Of a stretch of DNA of 64,000 nucleotides, positions 25,771 through 33,985 are shown one piece after another. The notes under the pieces are model-generated. The model searched no databases, was not told where the DNA came from, and worked only from the letters and a program-made list of their open reading frames with translations. A program made the position numbers and the translations under genes. Within the stretch, counting starts at the first letter, position 1. Every line of letters starts with the position of its first letter. Source of the DNA: Butyrivibrio fibrisolvens (GTDB taxonomy: Bacteria; Bacillota; Clostridia; Lachnospirales; Lachnospiraceae); contig NZ_CP065800.1 in NCBI RefSeq assembly GCF_023206215.1, positions 2,604,001 through 2,668,000 on the forward strand. Reading direction: 5' to 3'.

Positions 25771-28164
25771 ATGGCGCAGATTAATATACTTGATAAAAAT
25801 ACCATAGATCAGATAGCTGCAGGTGAGGTTGTAGAAAGGCCTTCAAGTGTAGTCAAAGAGCTTGTGGAAAATGCCATGGACGCAGGTGCCAAAGCCATAA
25901 CTGTTGAGATTCAGGGCGGTGGTATCGACCTTATCAGAATTACTGATAATGGCAGCGGAATAGAAAGAAGTGAAGTCAAAAAGGCTTTCCTTAGGCATGC
26001 TACCAGTAAGCTTTCAAATATCGGAGATCTTTTTAGCCTTAGAACGCTCGGCTTTAGAGGTGAAGCTCTTTCAAGCATATCTGCCATAGCTCAGGTCGAA
26101 ATGGTCACAAAGACAGCAGACAGCCTTACCGGAATCCGTTATACAGTAAATGGAGGCGAAGAAGGCGAGCTTGAAGAAGTCGGTGCACCAAACGGAACTA
26201 CGATCATAGTTCGTAACCTTTTTTATAATACTCCTGCCAGGAAGAAATTTTTAAAGTCTCCAAGGACAGAAGGAAGTTATGTGGCGGATCTTATAGAGCA
26301 TCTTGCTATGGACAATCCTGATGTATCTTTTCACTTTATCAATAATAAAGATGACCGCTTCCATACATCCGGCAACGGTGATCTTAAGGAACTTATCTAC
26401 AGGATCTATGGAAGAGATGTGTCCATGGCTCTTGTTCCGATAAAGTGTGAGGCGGACGGAATACAGCTTGAAGGCTATCTTGGAGAACCGACTCTTAACC
26501 GATCTAACAGAGGCTTTGAGAACTTTTTTGTCAATGGAAGATATATTAAGGATCGTATGATATCACTGGCGATAGAAGAAGGTTACAAGCAGTATCTGAT
26601 GCAGCACAAGTTCCCTTTTTGTGTACTTCATATAGTGATGGATCCTGATCTTATCGATGTCAATGTTCATCCATCCAAGATGGAGGTTAAGTTCCAGAAT
26701 CAGCACACTCTTTTTGAATTCATAAGGATCAATGTAGAGCAGGTATTAAAGTCCCACGAGATGATTCCGGAAGCTCTTCGCGATGAGCAGGAAGATCTGA
26801 GGGCTGCAGCACTTGAAGCCAAAGCCAAGGCCAAGAGACTGGAAGCAATGAGACAAGAGGCCGGGGTACATGATCTTCAAGAATGTGAAGCTCAAGGACA
26901 TGAAGTTCAAAATAGCAAAGTTCAAAGTCAGGTAGTTCAGGTTCAAGATGATCAAGGACAAAAAGATCAAGGAAAACAGGATACTCCTAGAGATAAAGAT
27001 CAGGGTGTTTTGGCCGGTACTATGACAGGGAGCTTTCATGGCGAGTTTTCACAAAACGGCAAACAGATAGGTGCTAATATCTTCATGAATGAGAGTCGTG
27101 AGGATCCGGCATCTACGCCCAAAAAGTCCAAAAACCTTGTGACTTTTATTGATGACTCGGATGAGGATTTGGCTGTAGCGCCTGCTTCATCAGATGACAA
27201 GGATGCATCTGCAAATCTGGAAGAAAAAAGCACTTCTGCATCAGACAAGGATGTGCGTCAAAATCATGTAGAGCCTTTTGAAGCTTCAAGGTATGAGAAA
27301 CTTCACAAGGAAGATATAAAGCCTGTATATATAAGTGATGTTGCAAAGGTTCCTGTCAGAGTTACAGATAATGATAAAAATCCTATCTGGTCGACTCATA
27401 ATACAGAGAATCCTGAGCAGATCAAGTCCAATGAGAATCTGGTTCATAAAATCTTAGGAGACCCTGTCAAAAAGCCGGAAGATTATGAATCACCTATAAT
27501 CAAAAAGTCTGAGACCACCATTATCGAAAAGCCTGTACAGATGGAACTTTTTGATACCAAGATGCTGACTAAAGAAAATAGACGTCAGTATCACATAGTA
27601 GGTCAGATCTTTGATACATACTGGATCCTTGAGTTCAAGGACAAGATCTACATGGTAGATCAGCATGCAGCTCATGAGAAGGTCAATTTCGAACGCATGA
27701 TGGCCAGATTTAAGAATAAAACCATGACATCACAGCTTATGGAGCCACCTGTTATCATGACCTTTAGCTCTCAGGAGGAGGAGATGTTCCTGTCCTTCAG
27801 AGAATACTTCGAAAATCTTGGCTTTCAGATAGATGAATTCGGAGGCAAGGAGTATGCAATGCGTGCGGTACCACAGGATCTGTTTGGGTGTACCAACGCA
27901 AGGGAGATGTTCATGCAGATCCTTGACGAGCTGACACATGATTCAGGTCACAGAGAACCTGACGTAATCTATTATAAGATTGCCAGTATGGCCTGCAAGG
28001 CTTCTGTCAAGGGCAATACCAGGATGTCTGTAGAAGAGATGGAAGAACTGATCGATGAGCTTCTGACCCTGGATAATCCTTATAACTGCCCGCACGGAAG
28101 ACCTACGATCATCTCTATGAGTAAGTATGAGATCGAGAAGAGATTTAAGAGAATAATAGATTAA
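25771..28164 (+). CDS. mutL: DNA mismatch repair protein MutL (endonuclease type)
   Basis: A 797-residue MutL. The N-terminal GHKL ATPase shows ENAMDAGA, DNGSGI and TLGFRGEALSSI. The C-terminal domain keeps the endonuclease motif DQHAAHEKVNFE at residues 630-641 and the zinc-site segments ACKASVKG and CPHGRPT, so it should nick DNA, as in bacteria without MutH. Between them is a 260-residue linker that is unusually long and contains a Gln/Val/Asp-rich repeat-like stretch (about 370-410). AAGGAGGG lies before the ATG. It is 80 bases from mutS and 19 from miaA. Confidence 0.96.
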   Translation: MAQINILDKNTIDQIAAGEVVERPSSVVKELVENAMDAGAKAITVEIQGGGIDLIRITDNGSGIERSEVKKAFLRHATSKLSNIGDLFSLRTLGFRGEALSSISAIAQVEMVTKTADSLTGIRYTVNGGEEGELEEVGAPNGTTIIVRNLFYNTPARKKFLKSPRTEGSYVADLIEHLAMDNPDVSFHFINNKDDRFHTSGNGDLKELIYRIYGRDVSMALVPIKCEADGIQLEGYLGEPTLNRSNRGFENFFVNGRYIKDRMISLAIEEGYKQYLMQHKFPFCVLHIVMDPDLIDVNVHPSKMEVKFQNQHTLFEFIRINVEQVLKSHEMIPEALRDEQEDLRAAALEAKAKAKRLEAMRQEAGVHDLQECEAQGHEVQNSKVQSQVVQVQDDQGQKDQGKQDTPRDKDQGVLAGTMTGSFHGEFSQNGKQIGANIFMNESREDPASTPKKSKNLVTFIDDSDEDLAVAPASSDDKDASANLEEKSTSASDKDVRQNHVEPFEASRYEKLHKEDIKPVYISDVAKVPVRVTDNDKNPIWSTHNTENPEQIKSNENLVHKILGDPVKKPEDYESPIIKKSETTIIEKPVQMELFDTKMLTKENRRQYHIVGQIFDTYWILEFKDKIYMVDQHAAHEKVNFERMMARFKNKTMTSQLMEPPVIMTFSSQEEEMFLSFREYFENLGFQIDEFGGKEYAMRAVPQDLFGCTNAREMFMQILDELTHDSGHREPDVIYYKIASMACKASVKGNTRMSVEEMEELIDELLTLDNPYNCPHGRPTIISMSKYEIEKRFKRIID

Positions 28165-28183
28165 AGACTTAATAAGAAGGTAT

Positions 28184-29107
28184 ATGAACAAACTAATAAT
28201 TCTTACCGGACCTACAGCAGTAGGCAAATCAAAACTATCTATAGAACTAGCCAGAAAAGTCGGCGGAGAGATAATCTCCGCTGATTCTATGCAGGTTTAC
28301 AAATACATGGACATCGGAACCGACAAGATAAAAAAGGAGAATATGGGTGGTGTGCCACATCACCTTATAGATATCCTTGAACCTACACAGGAGTTCAATG
28401 TAGTCCTTTTCCAGAAGCTTGTAAAAGAAGCCATGGAGGGAATCTATCACAGAGGCCATATCCCGATTCTTGTGGGAGGCACAGGTTTCTATATTCAGGC
28501 AATCCTGTATGATATCGACTTCACATCAACAGATGCTGATATGTCATACAGACATGGCCTTGAAGAGATAGCTAAGGTTAAGGGCGGTGAAGTTCTTCAT
28601 CAAAGGCTTGAGCTTGTAGATCCCGAGTCCGCAAAGGCTATCCCTGCAGGCAATGTCAAGAGAGTCATAAGAGCGCTTGAATATTATGAAAAGACTGGTC
28701 GCAAGATCTCTGATCATAATAAGGAGCAGCACGAGAAGACTTCTCCTTATGACTTTAGATATTTTGTCCTGACAGACCATAGAGAAGTTCTCTATGAAAG
28801 AATTGACAAACGCGTTGACAAGATGATAGAAGATGGCCTTTTGGGTGAGTGCCAAAAGTTAATGACAATGGGAATAGAGCCATCTATGACTTCCATGCAG
28901 GGACTTGGATATCGCGAGATGATGGGATATATAAACGGAGAATATGATCTGGAACGCGCTATATATCTTATTAAGCGTAATACAAGACATTTTGCCAAGA
29001 GGCAGCTTACATGGTTTAGAAGAGAGAAAGATGTAATCTGGGTTGACAAGTCAGAGTATAATAGAGAAGATGCTCAGGTACTTGATGCAATTCTTGCAAA
29101 GATCTGA
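28184..29107 (+). CDS. miaA: tRNA dimethylallyltransferase
   Basis: A 307-residue enzyme that adds the dimethylallyl group to A37 of tRNAs reading U-starting codons. It has the P-loop GPTAVGKSKLS at residues 9-19, the substrate segment EIISADSMQVYKYMDIGTDK, and GGTGFYIQA. The last part has QGLGYREM and the RNTRHFAKRQLTWFR signature. The start is 19 bases after mutL, and AAGAAGG precedes the ATG. Its product is the substrate of MiaB, encoded in the same cluster. Confidence 0.96.
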   Translation: MNKLIILTGPTAVGKSKLSIELARKVGGEIISADSMQVYKYMDIGTDKIKKENMGGVPHHLIDILEPTQEFNVVLFQKLVKEAMEGIYHRGHIPILVGGTGFYIQAILYDIDFTSTDADMSYRHGLEEIAKVKGGEVLHQRLELVDPESAKAIPAGNVKRVIRALEYYEKTGRKISDHNKEQHEKTSPYDFRYFVLTDHREVLYERIDKRVDKMIEDGLLGECQKLMTMGIEPSMTSMQGLGYREMMGYINGEYDLERAIYLIKRNTRHFAKRQLTWFRREKDVIWVDKSEYNREDAQVLDAILAKI

Positions 29108-29118
29108 AAATCTATCTG

Positions 29119-29153
29119 CCCGGGAGGTCTATTGACTGATAAGAATACCCGGG
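29119..29153 (+). terminator. Possible weak terminator after miaA
   Basis: CCCGGG at 29119-29124 can pair with CCCGGG at 29148-29153 around a 23-base loop. No T tract follows. Confidence 0.3.
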
Positions 29154-29201
29154 TGTTAAGTTAAAGTAATCATAGGTATGATTTCTTGAACGTAAATTAC
29201 A

Positions 29202-29226
29202 GAAACACGCATTTAATGCGTGTTTC
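29202..29226 (+). terminator. Hairpin in the leader of the PLP enzyme gene
   Basis: GAAACACGCA (29202-29211) pairs perfectly with TGCGTGTTTC (29217-29226) around TTTAA. It lies 95 bases after miaA and is either its terminator or part of the next leader. Confidence 0.5.
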
Positions 29227-29246
29227 GTGATTCAATGAATCAGTTG

Positions 29247-29291
29247 GTAAATAGGCCCAATGCCGAAGGCATTCTCAATTGGCCTATTTAC
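29247..29291 (+). other. Two-tier stem structure in the leader of the PLP enzyme gene
   Basis: An outer 11-bp stem (GTAAATAGGCC at 29247-29257 with GGCCTATTTAC at 29281-29291) encloses a 6-bp hairpin (AATGCC with GGCATT around GAA). It lies 59 bases before the start codon. I do not recognise a known riboswitch. Confidence 0.5.
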
Positions 29292-29349
29292 TGCATTCTT
29301 GGACTTTATGTTCAAGAATGTATGCTATTTGAAAGGAAGAAGTATATAA

Positions 29350-30651
29350 ATGGCAGATTTTAACAGACAGGAGATGTACGCACAGCTTGGCATCTCTAAA
29401 GAAGTATATGAATATGGTGAAGCTATAGAACAGGATCTTAAAGGCCGTTTTGCCAGAATAGATGAAATAGCTGAATATAACCAGCTCAAAGTTGTAAAAG
29501 CAATGCAGGAAGCTAAAGTTCAGGAAGCATGCCTTCTCGGAACAACAGGTTATGGATATAACGATATAGGAAGAGATACCCTTGAAGAGGTATATGCACA
29601 TATTTTCCACACAGAGGATGCACTTGTACGTCCTCAGATAACTTGCGGAACACATGCCCTTGCTCTGGCTCTTATGAGTAACCTTCGCCCCGGCGATGAG
29701 CTTTTATCCCCTGTTGGTAAGCCTTATGATACTCTTGAAGAGGTTATAGGCATAAGACCTTCAAAGGGATCACTTGCAGAGTACGGTGTAACATATAAGC
29801 AGGTGGATCTTTTGTCTGATGGCGGATTTGATTATGACGGTATCAGGGCTTCTATCAATGACAAAACAAAGCTCGTTACAATCCAAAGATCCAAGGGATA
29901 CCAGACAAGACCTACTCTTTCTGTAGAGAGAATAGGAGAGCTTATCTCTTTTATCAAGGGAATTAAGCCTTCGATCATCTGCATGGTTGATAACTGCTAC
30001 GGTGAATTCGTAGAGACTATTGAGCCTTCAGATGTAGGTGCAGACATGGTTGTAGGATCGCTTATCAAGAACCCCGGCGGCGGACTTGCTCCAATCGGCG
30101 GATATATCGTAGGTAAAAAAGAGTGTGTTGAAAATGCTGCTTACAGACTTACAAGTCCCGGACTTGGTAAAGAAGTTGGCGCTTCTCTTGGAATACTCAC
30201 TCAGTTCTATCAGGGACTTTTTATGGCTCCTACAGTAACTGCAAGTGCTTTAAAGGGTGCTATATTTGCAGCTAACCTCTATGAGAGATTTGGTTTTGGC
30301 GTTCTTCCAAACGGCTCCGAAGATCGTTTTGATATTATACAGTCCATTACATTTGGTAAGCCTGAAGGTGTTATTGCTTTCTGTGAAGGCGTTCAGAGCG
30401 CAGCACCTGTTGACAGCTTCGTAACACCGGAGCCTTGGGATATGCCGGGATATGACAGCCAGGTTATCATGGCAGCAGGAGCTTTTGTATCAGGATCATC
30501 GATCGAGCTGTCAGCTGACGGACCTATTGCTCCTCCTTATGCAGTATATTTTCAGGGAGGACTTACATATCCTCATGCAAGATTTGGTATTTTAAAAACA
30601 GTTCAGTATATGCTTGATAAAGGGCTTATAACTAAGCAGCAGCTTTTATAA
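29350..30651 (+). CDS. Methionine gamma-lyase family PLP-dependent protein
   Basis: A 433-residue protein of the Met_gamma_lyase/aluminium-resistance family. It has GYGYNDIGRDTLEEVYAHIF, the substrate loop RPQITCGTHALALAL, the PLP-phosphate and ring contacts near MVDNCYGEF, and a candidate Schiff-base lysine in IQRSKGYQTRP or GSLIKNPGGG. Family members are fold type I enzymes annotated as carbon-sulfur lyases, but few have been tested. GAAAGGAAG precedes the ATG. The gene has a structured leader and probably its own transcript. Confidence 0.85.
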   Translation: MADFNRQEMYAQLGISKEVYEYGEAIEQDLKGRFARIDEIAEYNQLKVVKAMQEAKVQEACLLGTTGYGYNDIGRDTLEEVYAHIFHTEDALVRPQITCGTHALALALMSNLRPGDELLSPVGKPYDTLEEVIGIRPSKGSLAEYGVTYKQVDLLSDGGFDYDGIRASINDKTKLVTIQRSKGYQTRPTLSVERIGELISFIKGIKPSIICMVDNCYGEFVETIEPSDVGADMVVGSLIKNPGGGLAPIGGYIVGKKECVENAAYRLTSPGLGKEVGASLGILTQFYQGLFMAPTVTASALKGAIFAANLYERFGFGVLPNGSEDRFDIIQSITFGKPEGVIAFCEGVQSAAPVDSFVTPEPWDMPGYDSQVIMAAGAFVSGSSIELSADGPIAPPYAVYFQGGLTYPHARFGILKTVQYMLDKGLITKQQLL

Positions 30652-30659
30652 CAGGCTCT

Positions 30660-30692
30660 AAAACCGCATGACTACTGCTTTTGCGATTTTTT
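30660..30692 (+). terminator. Probable terminator after the PLP enzyme gene
   Basis: AACCGCA pairs imperfectly with TGCGATT, followed by a seven-base T run ending near 30692. The stem is weak. Confidence 0.45.
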
Positions 30693-30783
30693 TGCCCAAG
30701 AATGTATACATAAAAATTATTTTGTAGTAAAATTATTATGCTTTCTACTGCCCGGAGAGGCTCTATTGCTTGCAGGAGGAAGC

Positions 30784-31506
30784 ATGAATAATAAAGGCAG
30801 GTCCCTTAGTCTTAAACTTCGAGACGGGACAGCAGTCAAAGAAGACCTTCCATTTGAGAAATTCCTAAAATACGGTCCGCAGGCACTTACTGATTCCGAA
30901 CTTCTTGCTATCATAGTAAGATGTGGTACTAAGGATCATGATCCTATGCAGATAGGGCAGCAGATCCTTACAAGATGCAGACAATACGAAACAGGAATAG
31001 GCGGGCTCTATCAATTATCGGTTGATGAGCTTATGAAAATAGACGGTCTTGGACAGGTCAAGGCAGTGCAGATCAAGTGCATCGCAGAACTGTCACTAAG
31101 AATAAGCCGCAGCAGGAAAAGTGATGTTGTTACTTTTCAAAGCTCTGAAGATATTGCAAGATATTATATGGAGCAGCTTCGGCACAAAGATCAGGAACAT
31201 GTGATACTGATCGCTCTAGATGCGCGGATGCGCCTTATATGTGACAAGACATTGTACATAGGTACTGTATCGTCTTGTAGGATAAGTGCCAGGGATATAT
31301 TCAGACAGGCGCTTATGACAGGGGCGGCGCAGATAGCACTTGTTCACAATCATCCCAGCGGTAATCCGCTTCCGTCAGATGCGGACATTGAGATGACCAA
31401 AAGAATACTGGAATTGGGACATATCATGGAGATACCTGTCTATGATCACATAATAATAGGTGACAGGCAGTATTCCAGTTTGAATGAAGTCTTAAACAGA
31501 AATTGA
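30784..31506 (+). CDS. radC: DNA repair protein RadC (JAB/MPN domain)
   Basis: A 240-residue RadC. The N-terminal helix-hairpin-helix region includes ELLAIIVRCGTKDHDP and IDGLGQVKA. The JAMM metal motif is HNHPSG from residue 188 with the downstream aspartate in PSDADIEM. The name is historical; the activity is not proven. The ATG at 30784 has AGGAGG 4 bases before it; a TTG 18 bases upstream lacks a site. It commonly precedes mreB in Firmicutes, as here. Confidence 0.93.
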   Translation: MNNKGRSLSLKLRDGTAVKEDLPFEKFLKYGPQALTDSELLAIIVRCGTKDHDPMQIGQQILTRCRQYETGIGGLYQLSVDELMKIDGLGQVKAVQIKCIAELSLRISRSRKSDVVTFQSSEDIARYYMEQLRHKDQEHVILIALDARMRLICDKTLYIGTVSSCRISARDIFRQALMTGAAQIALVHNHPSGNPLPSDADIEMTKRILELGHIMEIPVYDHIIIGDRQYSSLNEVLNRN

Positions 31507-31555
31507 CACAGAATTAAAGAAATGCTCAGCACAATTGATTTTCAGGAGGTCCACA

Positions 31556-32551
31556 TTGAATAACGCTTTCGGTATCGATCTTGGTACTAGCACTATCAAG
31601 ATTTATAACAAATCAACAGATTCTACGCTTGTTCAGAAGAACATGATCGCTATTCAGAACAAGACAACAGTTCTTGCATACGGTGATGAAGCCTACGATA
31701 TGTATGAGAAGGCTCCAAGCAATATCAAGGTTACATACCCTCTCAATAACGGTGTTATTGCAGACATCAAGAATATGGAGATGCTTGTCAAGCTCTTTGT
31801 TACAGATGATATGAAGGGTGGTCTCAAGCCGTCAGATTACTATATTGCAATCCCTTATGACATCACAGAAGTTGAGAAGAGAGCATTTATCGATCTTATC
31901 AGAGATTCTAATGTTAAGTCCAAGAAGGTCAATGTAGTATACAAGGCTATTGCAGACGGACTTGGAATGGACGTAGATGTTAAGAATTCCAACGGTGTTC
32001 TTGTAGTTAACGTAGGTTATGATACAACTGAGATATCAGTTCTGTCACTTGGAGGAATAGTTCTTAGTAAGCTCATCAAGGTTGGCGGACGTAAGTTCGA
32101 CGAATCCATAAGAAGTGCAATACGTAAGGAATACAGCCTTATCATTGGATCTAAGACTGCAGAGAGCGTTAAGATCGATCTTCGCGAACTTGAAAAAGAA
32201 GGAAAGCCGGCTATTGTATACGGAAGAGATATTGTAACAGGTCTTCCTATAGAGCGTGAGATTCCTACTGATATTGTAAATAATGCACTTGTTGAGAACT
32301 TCGATACTATTCTTGATAATGTAAAAGCAACTCTTGAGAGAACTCCTCCGGAACTTGCTGCAGATATTTACAAGCATGGCCTCTATCTTACAGGCGGAGC
32401 TTCACAGGTTTGCCACCTTGCACAGAGGATCAGTAACGGTTGTGGACTTAATGTTAATATATCCGAAGAGCCGGTTGAATCCGTAACTCTTGGTCTTTCA
32501 AAAATAATCAAGGATGATCAGTACAAATCACTTGCTACGCTGAAGGAATGA
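31556..32551 (+). CDS. mreB: Rod shape-determining protein MreB/Mbl family
   Basis: A 331-residue actin homologue. Nucleotide-binding segments are FGIDLGTSTIKIY at the start, VVNVGYDTTEISVLSLGG in the middle and LYLTGGASQV near the end. It forms membrane-bound filaments that guide lateral wall synthesis. The start is TTG at 31556 with AGGAGG 7 bases upstream; an earlier in-frame TTG has no site. It opens the mreB-mreC-mreD-PBP2-rodA run. Confidence 0.9.
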   Translation: MNNAFGIDLGTSTIKIYNKSTDSTLVQKNMIAIQNKTTVLAYGDEAYDMYEKAPSNIKVTYPLNNGVIADIKNMEMLVKLFVTDDMKGGLKPSDYYIAIPYDITEVEKRAFIDLIRDSNVKSKKVNVVYKAIADGLGMDVDVKNSNGVLVVNVGYDTTEISVLSLGGIVLSKLIKVGGRKFDESIRSAIRKEYSLIIGSKTAESVKIDLRELEKEGKPAIVYGRDIVTGLPIEREIPTDIVNNALVENFDTILDNVKATLERTPPELAADIYKHGLYLTGGASQVCHLAQRISNGCGLNVNISEEPVESVTLGLSKIIKDDQYKSLATLKE

Positions 32552-32555
32552 GTAA

Positions 32556-33425
32556 ATGAGTCCTGTGATAAAGAGAGGAGGAGATAAGTTTACCATCCCC
32601 GGTAAGTATCTCCTCTTTATTTTAACAATAGTGGCTGTCGCATTGATGGTCATAACACTTACAACAAGTCTTTTTTCCGGAATTGCCAATACGATCGCCG
32701 GATTTGTTGTGGTGCCTTTTCAAAGGGGAATAACAACTGCAGGTACATGGCTTATAAGTGAAGCTGACAAGCTTGAGACCATAGAAAGGCTTCAGTCTGA
32801 GAATGATGAGCTTCAGGCGCGTGTAGACCAGCTTACAGAAGAGAATATGCAGCTGACTCAGGACAAGTATGAGCTCAATACTTTAAGGCAGCTTTATGAG
32901 CTTGATGCTCAGTATGAGTCTTATGAGAAGGTTGGTGCACATGTAATAGCCAAGGATTCAGGTAACTGGTTCTATAGCTTTATCATTGATAAAGGTCTGG
33001 ATGATGGACTTGCTATTGATATGAATATCATAGCCGGTGGCGGCCTTGTTGGCAGGATCACATCTATTGGACCGGACTGGGCCAAGGTTACAACCATTAT
33101 TGCGGATAATTTTTCTGTAAGTGGAATGGTTCTATCAACCTCAGATAATCTGATAGTAACAGGTAATCTTGAATCTTATGAAAAGGGCGTTATCTCTTTT
33201 TCTAAGCTTCAGGACAGTGCGGATGTTGTTGTAATAGGTGATAAGGTAGTAACATCCAATATTTCAGATAAATATCTTCCTGAAATACTCATAGGATACA
33301 TAACTACTATAGAATCGGATTCCAATAACCTTACAAAGTCGGGAACACTTACACCTGCGGTTGACTTCGAGCATCTTGATGAGGTGCTTGTTATAACTAC
33401 TCTCAAGCAGACTGTTGAAGAATAA
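32556..33425 (+). CDS. mreC: Rod shape-determining protein MreC
   Basis: A 289-residue protein with one membrane helix (about residues 18-40), a coiled coil (about 70-115, LQSENDELQARVDQL) and a beta-rich MreC core (HVIAKDSGNWFYSFIIDKG, GGGLVGRI, VSGMVLS). It is exported and links MreB filaments to PBP2. It begins 4 bases after mreB, so translation is coupled. Confidence 0.93.
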   Translation: MSPVIKRGGDKFTIPGKYLLFILTIVAVALMVITLTTSLFSGIANTIAGFVVVPFQRGITTAGTWLISEADKLETIERLQSENDELQARVDQLTEENMQLTQDKYELNTLRQLYELDAQYESYEKVGAHVIAKDSGNWFYSFIIDKGLDDGLAIDMNIIAGGGLVGRITSIGPDWAKVTTIIADNFSVSGMVLSTSDNLIVTGNLESYEKGVISFSKLQDSADVVVIGDKVVTSNISDKYLPEILIGYITTIESDSNNLTKSGTLTPAVDFEHLDEVLVITTLKQTVEE

Positions 33426-33466
33426 GATATTCATCACTTATTTTCGACTAAGCCTAGAGGTTAATA

Positions 33467-33985
33467 ATGCGTAAATTCTTAGTTACTTTGATAATGATAA
33501 TTACATGCTTTGTTCTGCAGACAGCTGTATTTAGATACTTTGCTTTTGGCGGGACAGTTCCGAACTGCCTTATGATCATTACTTGTTCAAGTGGTATCAT
33601 GAGGGGAGAGAAGCATGGACTTTTAGCTGGTTTTATAGCCGGCCTTCTTGTGGACATATTTTTTGCTGATTTTATCGGTTTATATGCAATTCTCTACATG
33701 TATGCCGGATTCTTTGCCGGCCTGTTTCATAAGATCTTTTTTCCGGAGAATATAATACTGCCGCTCACACTTATAATCGTGGGTGATTTTATGTATCAGT
33801 TTTTGTGCTATGTGCTGATGTTCCTTCTTCGTGCGAAGTTCGATATCAGTTATTATATGGCTCACCAGATCATTCCGGAAGTTGTATATACTGCGATCAT
33901 AGCTTTGTTACTGTATCCGGTTATACTAAAAGTAAATACCAAGTTAGATGACATAATCCAAAGGAGTGCTACTAAGTTTGTTTGA
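33467..33985 (+). CDS. mreD: Rod shape-determining protein MreD
   Basis: A 172-residue integral membrane protein with about five hydrophobic segments and short loops, as in MreD. Landmarks are PNCLMIITCSSGIMRGEKHG and GLLVDIFFADFIGLYAILYM. Its order between mreC and PBP2 supports the call. The end overlaps the likely PBP2 start by 8 bases. Confidence 0.9.
   Translation: MRKFLVTLIMIITCFVLQTAVFRYFAFGGTVPNCLMIITCSSGIMRGEKHGLLAGFIAGLLVDIFFADFIGLYAILYMYAGFFAGLFHKIFFPENIILPLTLIIVGDFMYQFLCYVLMFLLRAKFDISYYMAHQIIPEVVYTAIIALLLYPVILKVNTKLDDIIQRSATKFV

Noticed and set aside
29108..29349. SAM riboswitch before the methionine gamma-lyase-like gene
   Set aside because: Stems are present but the conserved SAM-I core and pseudoknot bases are not seen.
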